Position numbers and translations under genes: made by a program
In this document: positions 58,673-64,000 of the stretch, in pieces
Numbering within the stretch: position 1 is the first letter of the stretch
Layout: every line of letters starts with the position of its first letter
The notes under the pieces: generated by a model
What the model was told of the DNA's origin: nothing
What the model saw: the letters and a program-made list of their open reading frames with translations, nothing else
The model's database searches: none
Source of the DNA: Succinivibrionaceae bacterium
GTDB lineage: Bacteria; Pseudomonadota; Gammaproteobacteria; Enterobacterales; Succinivibrionaceae
DNA length: 64,000 bases
Reading direction: 5' to 3'
NCBI GenBank assembly: GCA_016284235.1
Contig: JAEEOK010000011.1
Location: 59,367-123,366 of the forward strand

Positions 58673-60660
58673 CAAATCAAGAAGAAAAACCCCTCCTTTC
58701 TCTTAAGGGGGTGAAAAGGATCTACACTTCTGGTGATCAGAAGATAGAGGTGCTCCACGGTATTGATCTTGAGATCCATAAGGGTGAACTTGTAGCCATT
58801 ATCGGTGCATCGGGATCGGGCAAGTCAACGCTGATGAATATAATAGGATGTCTTGACAAGCCATCTGAGGGAGAATATCTGATTGACGGTGTATCGATCA
58901 AAACCCTTCATTCAGATGATCTGGCTGCTCTTAGACGAAATTATTTCGGGTTTATCTTTCAGCGATATCATCTTCTGTCTCATCTGACTGCGTCGGGAAA
59001 TGTCGAGATACCGGCAATTTACGCCGGTATGGGCAGCGGTGCCCGTGAAACCAGCGCCAAAGCTCTGCTTGAGCGCCTGGGACTTGGTGACAAGACAGAT
59101 CACAAACCTAGTCAGCTTTCTGGCGGACAGCAGCAGAGAGTGTCTATTGCAAGAGCGCTGATTAATGGCGGTCAGGTCATCCTTGCCGATGAACCAACGG
59201 GTGCGCTTGATACCAAGAGCGGCCGAGAGGTTATCAGAATTTTAAAGGAGCTTAATGCTTCAGGGCATACTGTTATTATTGTTACCCATGATCCAGGCAT
59301 AGCTTCACATGCGGGAAGAATTATTGAAATCAGAGACGGCAACATTATTGACGACAGGATCAATGACAATATGACTGATCCGCTGTCTGCCGAGGATGCT
59401 GATTCCTGCGAGAAGGACGAGAGTCCGGATTTGTCTCTTTCGGCATTCGCCGCCTTTACTGCTGCAATTTCGCGTTTCAGAGAGGCTTTCAAAATGGCCT
59501 GGATCGCCATGATTTCCCACCGGATGCGCACGCTGCTTACCATGCTGGGCATCATAATCGGTATCATGGCGGTCGTGTCGGTGGTGGCTCTTGGAAAGGG
59601 CGCGTCTAAAAAGGTTACTGACAACATCAGTGCTATGGGTACGAACACCATAAGTATATATCCTGGCAAGGACTGGGGCGATGTCAGGGCAAACCGTATA
59701 CAGTCACTGTCGGTTTATGATCTTGAGGCGCTGCGTAATGAAATTTATGTCGACAGCGTTACACCTTCAGTGAATTCAAATGTTGTTATTTATTATAAAT
59801 CCATGGAGGCCAGCGGTCAGATTAACGGTGTCAGTGATCAGTATCATCAGGTCAAGGGTATAAAGATGGCTGCCGGACATTTTATTAATCGTGATCATGT
59901 GAAGGAACTGGCTCAGGTCGCCGTAATTGATGACAATACAAGAAAGAAATTTTTCCCGCGGGAAAATCCTCTGGGAAAAATTATTATTCTTGGCAAACTG
60001 CCGTGTATTGTGATCGGAGTAACGGCAAAGGAGGATTCCCCCTTCGGCAATCCTGATGCTCTGAAGGTGTATATTCCGTATACTTCTGCCATTTACCGTG
60101 TAACCGGAAATAATCATTTGAGTTCCATAGTGGTCAGAGTCAAGGACGGCTGGTCAAATGCCGTGGCAGAGCAGCAGATTACAAATTTCCTTACCATCAG
60201 ACATAACACCAAGGATATTTTTACAAGCAGTTCGGACACAATTCTTAAAACAATACAGGAGACTACCGGAACGATGACGCTCCTTGTGTCCTGTATTGCG
60301 GTTATATCTCTGGTTGTGGGCGGCATCGGTGTAATGAATATCATGCTTGTTTCAGTTACTGAAAGAACCAAGGAGATTGGAATCCGTATGGCTGTGGGGG
60401 CCAGAAAATCTGATATTCTCCAGCAGTTTCTTATCGAAGCCGTTCTGGTGTGTATTATCGGCGGAGTTCTCGGAATACTGTTCTCCTATATGATAAGCAT
60501 GGTCTTTTCGTACTTTGTTCAGTCCATGTCTATGGTATTTTCAGTATTTTCCATTGTGGCTGCTGTTTTATGTTCGACTATGATTGGTGTAATTTTCGGT
60601 TATCTGCCGGCTAAGAATGCCGCAAAGCTGGATCCTATTGTAGCGCTGGCTCGAGAGTAG
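58669..60660 (+). CDS. macB: macrolide export ABC transporter MacB
   Basis: A 663-residue half-transporter. The N-terminal ABC domain has Walker A GASGSGKS (46-53), signature LSGGQQQRVSIARAL and Walker B VILADEPTGALDTKSG. One membrane helix near residue 290, a periplasmic MacB_PCD domain and three C-terminal FtsX-type helices (VGGIGVMNIMLVSVTERTKE) follow. With MacA and an outer membrane factor it exports macrolides, enterotoxin or other substrates; the substrate cannot be told. ATGA overlap with macA. E. coli MacB has 648 residues. Confidence 0.95.
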   Translation: MTNQEEKPLLSLKGVKRIYTSGDQKIEVLHGIDLEIHKGELVAIIGASGSGKSTLMNIIGCLDKPSEGEYLIDGVSIKTLHSDDLAALRRNYFGFIFQRYHLLSHLTASGNVEIPAIYAGMGSGARETSAKALLERLGLGDKTDHKPSQLSGGQQQRVSIARALINGGQVILADEPTGALDTKSGREVIRILKELNASGHTVIIVTHDPGIASHAGRIIEIRDGNIIDDRINDNMTDPLSAEDADSCEKDESPDLSLSAFAAFTAAISRFREAFKMAWIAMISHRMRTLLTMLGIIIGIMAVVSVVALGKGASKKVTDNISAMGTNTISIYPGKDWGDVRANRIQSLSVYDLEALRNEIYVDSVTPSVNSNVVIYYKSMEASGQINGVSDQYHQVKGIKMAAGHFINRDHVKELAQVAVIDDNTRKKFFPRENPLGKIIILGKLPCIVIGVTAKEDSPFGNPDALKVYIPYTSAIYRVTGNNHLSSIVVRVKDGWSNAVAEQQITNFLTIRHNTKDIFTSSSDTILKTIQETTGTMTLLVSCIAVISLVVGGIGVMNIMLVSVTERTKEIGIRMAVGARKSDILQQFLIEAVLVCIIGGVLGILFSYMISMVFSYFVQSMSMVFSVFSIVAAVLCSTMIGVIFGYLPAKNAAKLDPIVALARE

Positions 60661-60661
60661 T

Positions 60662-62053
60662 ATGACAAGAAAAATAAATATGAAAGTTTCGGCTTTTATT
60701 GCTGCCTGCATGGTTATCCTGTCGGGTTGTGACATTATGCGGAGTGAATACCACAGAACCGATGCTGTCAGTATCAGATCGTCATGGGGGGAGAATGCAA
60801 CCTTCAGTTCGGTTATGCGCGATCCTCAGGGTGCCTGGTGGCGTGATTTTGATGATCCTGTTCTTTCATCGCTTATAGAAAAGGGGTTTGATACTGCCTC
60901 GGAGCTTAAGGTTGCCGCGGCAACACTCCAGATTATGGCTCTGCGTGCTGATGTGGCAGATCTTAATCTGCTTCCTACTCCTTCAGCACATCTTAATTCA
61001 TCGCAGAAGTGGAATCATAACGGCAGCAAGTCCCGTTCATCCTCCGCTTCTTTCGGTATTTCCTATGAGATTGATCTCTTCGGCCGTCTGAAGGCGGAAC
61101 GCGATGTAAGTCGTTTTGCATATGAGGCTTCACTTGAGGACTATTCCTCTGTAAAGCTTTCCCTCAGTTCACAGATAGCTTCGGCATACTGGAGGCTCGC
61201 ATACTTCAATGATGCTTTAAGGAGTGAGGAGGAGAATGTACGGGAGTATGAAACTCTGATCAAACTTGCTGAGCTCAGGTTTAAAGAGGGGGCCATATCC
61301 TTGTATGATCTCAACCGTACCAAGGCTCAGTGTCTTTCTTCGAAAAACAGCGTTGCCACCTACCGCACGGAAATAGTTTCCGCAAAGGATACTCTCATGC
61401 TGCTTCTTTCTGTTGATGATGAGAAGGATCTCGGTTTTGATACTGCAGAGCTTACGCTTAAGGGCAAGATGATCCCTGAAATTGTACCGGGTATTCCCGC
61501 TGATATTCTTGAAAACCGTCCTGATTTGAAATCTGCGGAAAATGATCTCAAATCCAAGCTTGCCGACTATGATGTAAGCACTCTCAGTTTCTTCCCTGAA
61601 CTGACTCTGACCGGAACTTTGGGGACAGGCTCCAACGCTCTGTTTAAGTTTTTTGAGGATCCCGCATTCACACTTGCCGGTGCTCTCACGGCTCCGTTTT
61701 TTAATTACGAGAGGCTCACTCTTAACCGTAATGTTTCGAAAGTTACCTATGAGAAGGCTGTATACCAGTTTGAAAATACTTTGCGCAAGGCCATCTTCGA
61801 GGTGGGAGAACTTCTTGTTCAGCTGGATGCCGGCAGACAGAGAATTAAAAACACCTCTGAAGCCCTGTCGCTGGCGGAGATTAACGATCGGCATTACCGC
61901 TTGAGGTATGATTCCGGAAAAATGTCCTATGGTGATTTTCTTGATAACCGGCGTGCCCTCAGGGCTGCAACTCTTGAAAATCTTAAGGAGATTAGAACCC
62001 AGCTTGAGATTACGGCGTCTCTCTACAAGGCGCTTGGAGGAGCTCAGAAATGA
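60662..62053 (+). CDS. outer membrane efflux lipoprotein (TolC/NodT family)
   Basis: A 463-residue outer membrane factor with a lipobox LSGC (Cys23) and the duplicated OEP domain: WWRDFDDPVLSSLIEKGFDT near the start, SFGISYEIDLFGRLKAERDV, PADILENRPDLKSAENDLKS in the middle. It would form the trimeric outer membrane channel for MacAB. It starts two bases after the macB stop and its own stop overlaps the next ATG by four bases, so four genes are translationally linked. E. coli uses the unlinked tolC instead. Confidence 0.93.
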   Translation: MTRKINMKVSAFIAACMVILSGCDIMRSEYHRTDAVSIRSSWGENATFSSVMRDPQGAWWRDFDDPVLSSLIEKGFDTASELKVAAATLQIMALRADVADLNLLPTPSAHLNSSQKWNHNGSKSRSSSASFGISYEIDLFGRLKAERDVSRFAYEASLEDYSSVKLSLSSQIASAYWRLAYFNDALRSEEENVREYETLIKLAELRFKEGAISLYDLNRTKAQCLSSKNSVATYRTEIVSAKDTLMLLLSVDDEKDLGFDTAELTLKGKMIPEIVPGIPADILENRPDLKSAENDLKSKLADYDVSTLSFFPELTLTGTLGTGSNALFKFFEDPAFTLAGALTAPFFNYERLTLNRNVSKVTYEKAVYQFENTLRKAIFEVGELLVQLDAGRQRIKNTSEALSLAEINDRHYRLRYDSGKMSYGDFLDNRRALRAATLENLKEIRTQLEITASLYKALGGAQK

Positions 62054-63690
62054 TACTTGAGCGGATAGTGGTCAGGGGATATTTCGGTATACGTAATCTG
62101 GATATACGTCTCGACAGGATTAATGCCCTGATCGGTGAAAACGGATGGGGCAAGAGTTCGCTCTTCAATCTTCTCGGAAGAGTGTTCGGTGACGGCACCA
62201 TACCGTGCCGCTTCCGTGCAGAGGATTTTTTCATTGATGAGGAGACGGGAGAGAGTCTGTCTCATATGGATGTGAAATTCATATTCAGAGAGCGGAAGGC
62301 CGGACAGGTTGATCACTCTTACGCTCTTAAATGTGTCAGCCGTTTTTTTCAGAATTCAGGTGATGAATTTAAACGCATCTACTATAACATAGTCGCCTTT
62401 CGTAAAGGAAACCGTGCATTTACCAGACATTATTTCTGCAATCAGCTCGGTCAGCCTATCCGGACCACGCGCCGAGATATTATACGGTTTGTAACAATGA
62501 ATCCGGTTTTCCGTATCAGAGACAGCCGAATGGATCGCGGAACCGGACCTGTTATATACAGCAATCAGTGGGAAAAGAAGATTTCGGCTCTTGCTGAAAA
62601 ACTGAAGAATCAGGATAAGGAACTTAACGGTGTGGACAGGGAGTCCGTTGATGAGGGACTGGAGGCGCTGAGTTTTATTATCGGATCCTATGTTCCCGAT
62701 TTTCGCGAGACAAGATCCATGCGTTACCGTTCGGCTAGAGAAATCGCGTCCCGTCCGCTGTCACTTGCCGGCATGGGTACGCTGCAGAGCCTTTTTGAAT
62801 CAACCACAAGAACTATGAAGCTGATTATGGTTGTTTTTCAGGATGCCCTGATGCGTGCGAGAGGAAGCAGGAAACTTCCGAAGGTTTGCTTTCCTATTCT
62901 CATAATGTCAGATCTTGAAAGTCGTCTTCATCCTTCTTATCTGATGATGTTCATGTCCATACTTGATCATATTGGTTTTCAGAAGCTGTTCTCAACCAAT
63001 TCCGGTGATCTTCTTTCATGTCTTGGACTGTCAGATATACGGCGGATGGTAAGAAACAATCATGGTGATGTTACATGCTACAATCTTAATGAAAAGATGT
63101 TTTCAACTGATGACTTAAGACGCATTGCATCCCATGTGCGACTTACGCGTCCTATGTCCTTGTATGCCAGGGTCTGGCTGCTGGTTGAGGGTGAGACTGA
63201 AATCTGGCTTATGATCCAGCTTGCAGCAATTGCTGGGTACAATCTCCAGGCAGAAGGCATCCGAGTTATTGAATTTGCTCAGTGCGGAGCAAATCCGCTT
63301 ATCAATTTTGCCAAGCAGTTCGGAATCAGCTGGCATCTTCTTTGCGACGGTGATGAAGCCGGTGTTAAGTACGCTTCAATTGCATCAGGACTGCTGAAAA
63401 AGGATCAGCAGTCTTCTCATCATATAACAAGACTTCCAGATTTGGATATTGAGCATTTTTTATTTCATAACGGTTTTGAATCCGTCTATCGTAAAGAGTC
63501 CGGCTATGGTGATATACAGAATGTTACGGTAAACAAGATTATCGAAAGGGCAATACATCGCAGAAGCAAGCCGGGACTTGCCATCAATATTGTGGAGCGT
63601 GCCGACAGACTTGGGGTTGAAGGTATTCCTGAACTTTTAAGAAATATGTTCAGAACTCTTTTTGAATTGTCCCTTGACAGCAGTATTTGA
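62050..63690 (+). CDS. ybjD: OLD family ATP-dependent endonuclease, YbjD-like
   Basis: A 546-residue protein strongly resembling E. coli YbjD (552). The N-terminal ABC-type ATPase begins MILERIVVRGYFGIRNLDIR with Walker A GENGWGKS (29-36); the ATPase signature region and ILIMSDLESRLHPSYL lie in the middle; the C-terminal TOPRIM domain has EGETE (380-384) and DGDEAG (433-438), the metal-binding residues of OLD nucleases. E. coli ybjD also lies near macAB, so linkage is ancestral, but the four-base overlap with the efflux gene is striking. Class and cellular role are not established. Confidence 0.9.
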   Translation: MILERIVVRGYFGIRNLDIRLDRINALIGENGWGKSSLFNLLGRVFGDGTIPCRFRAEDFFIDEETGESLSHMDVKFIFRERKAGQVDHSYALKCVSRFFQNSGDEFKRIYYNIVAFRKGNRAFTRHYFCNQLGQPIRTTRRDIIRFVTMNPVFRIRDSRMDRGTGPVIYSNQWEKKISALAEKLKNQDKELNGVDRESVDEGLEALSFIIGSYVPDFRETRSMRYRSAREIASRPLSLAGMGTLQSLFESTTRTMKLIMVVFQDALMRARGSRKLPKVCFPILIMSDLESRLHPSYLMMFMSILDHIGFQKLFSTNSGDLLSCLGLSDIRRMVRNNHGDVTCYNLNEKMFSTDDLRRIASHVRLTRPMSLYARVWLLVEGETEIWLMIQLAAIAGYNLQAEGIRVIEFAQCGANPLINFAKQFGISWHLLCDGDEAGVKYASIASGLLKKDQQSSHHITRLPDLDIEHFLFHNGFESVYRKESGYGDIQNVTVNKIIERAIHRRSKPGLAINIVERADRLGVEGIPELLRNMFRTLFELSLDSSI

Positions 63691-63743
63691 GCAATAGTTG
63701 CAAGAGTTTTTCTGGAATAGATGCTAGGAATATGTCCACAAAT

Positions 63744-63788
63744 AAAAAAAAGAACGGACAGATCCAGTTTTGTATCCATCCGCTTCTT
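63744..63788 (-). terminator. possible terminator of the right-edge gene
   Basis: Reading leftward, AGAAGCGGAT and ATCTGTCCGTTCT can form an imperfect stem followed by a run of T residues (TTTTTTTTATTTG). It lies about 30 bases past the stop of the minus-strand partial gene, in the convergent gap with ybjD. Confidence 0.45.
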
Positions 63789-63815
63789 TTTTCATTGCAC
63801 AGTATGTGTCTGCAG

Positions 63816-64000
63816 TTATCTGAGAATTGCACTCAAAGTGTCACCAGACTTGTTGATGGCGCTTGCCGCACCCTGTGTATAGGATGAAACCTTTGACATC
63901 ATATCCTGGATTAACAGCATCTCCTGCTGAACATCTGATCCGATGGTTTCCTGCATATTCTGAAGAGAGGTTATGGTCAGATTCAGATCTGCAACCTTGA
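63816..64000 (-). CDS. 3' end of a truncated gene, unknown (helical C-terminus)
   Basis: Partial minus-strand frame entering from the right edge; the last 61 codons and TAA at 63816-63818 are visible. The encoded C-terminus reads VADLNLTITSLQNMQETI, then IQDMMSKVSSYTQGAASAI and ends KSGDTLSAILR: helical, Gln/Ser-rich, without cysteines. The pattern vaguely recalls C-termini of type III secretion filament proteins (EspA/SseB type), but the visible part is too short to name a family. Codon use looks native. Confidence 0.6.
   Translation of the reverse strand, partial: KVADLNLTITSLQNMQETIGSDVQQEMLLIQDMMSKVSSYTQGAASAINKSGDTLSAILR

Overview
The window looks like the chromosome of a gammaproteobacterium of moderate GC, probably an Aeromonadales relative of the Succinivibrionaceae type. 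Nearly every housekeeping gene has a clear E. coli-like counterpart (rnfH, bamE, hflD, rarA, aat, clpS/clpA, ycgL, minCDE, ybjD), and several runs keep the gene order of enterobacteria in rearranged blocks. A kexin-like protease followed by a small secreted partner recalls Aeromonas. The family-level placement is inference. No tRNA, rRNA, CRISPR array or intact transposase gene was seen.

Layout. 1-13 kb: a VOC protein and rnfH, then on the minus strand a subtilisin/kexin-like protease with a small cysteine-containing partner, bamE, recN and nadK. The plus-strand chaperone cluster grpE, AIM24-like gene, dnaK, dnaJ, greA follows, with sigma32-like promoters before grpE and dnaK. 13-23 kb: yhbY, dnaQ, a REC/DUF3369/HD-GYP regulator, a cysteine-rich zinc-ribbon-like protein, purM, a periplasmic ClpP-fold/TPR protein, ygiQ, a small lipoprotein gene and pdxH. 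23.4-24.4 kb: two consecutive secreted proteins made mostly of His/Pro/Gly tandem repeats, the most unusual coding sequences here. 25-31 kb: purB-hflD-mnmA (minus), icd (plus) and cspD (minus), with two hairpins resembling IS200/IS605 ends but no transposase. 31.7-46.9 kb: clpS-clpA, trxB-aat, infA, ftsK, lolA-rarA, serS-cvpA-purF. 47-57 kb: a secreted hypothetical, a FadD-type acyl-CoA ligase with rnd and a membrane protein, cstA (minus), minCDE, ycgL, and an orphan RelB/DinJ-type antitoxin. 57.5-63.7 kb: a tightly packed macA-macB-outer membrane factor-ybjD operon. The right edge cuts a minus-strand gene whose last 60 codons are visible.

The genes work mainly in protein quality control (GrpE/DnaK/DnaJ, ClpS/ClpA with Aat feeding the N-degron pathway), envelope biogenesis (BamE, LolA, MacAB), division and chromosome segregation (MinCDE, FtsK), DNA repair (RecN, RarA, YbjD, DnaQ) and purine synthesis (PurM, PurB, PurF). 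Several promoters carry an extended -10 (TGNTATAAT) without a recognisable -35. Items worth a second look are the His/Pro repeat pair, the protease-partner pair, the ClpP-fold/TPR fusion, the efflux operon ending in an OLD-type nuclease, the orphan antitoxin, the transposon-end-like hairpins and the truncated right-edge gene.
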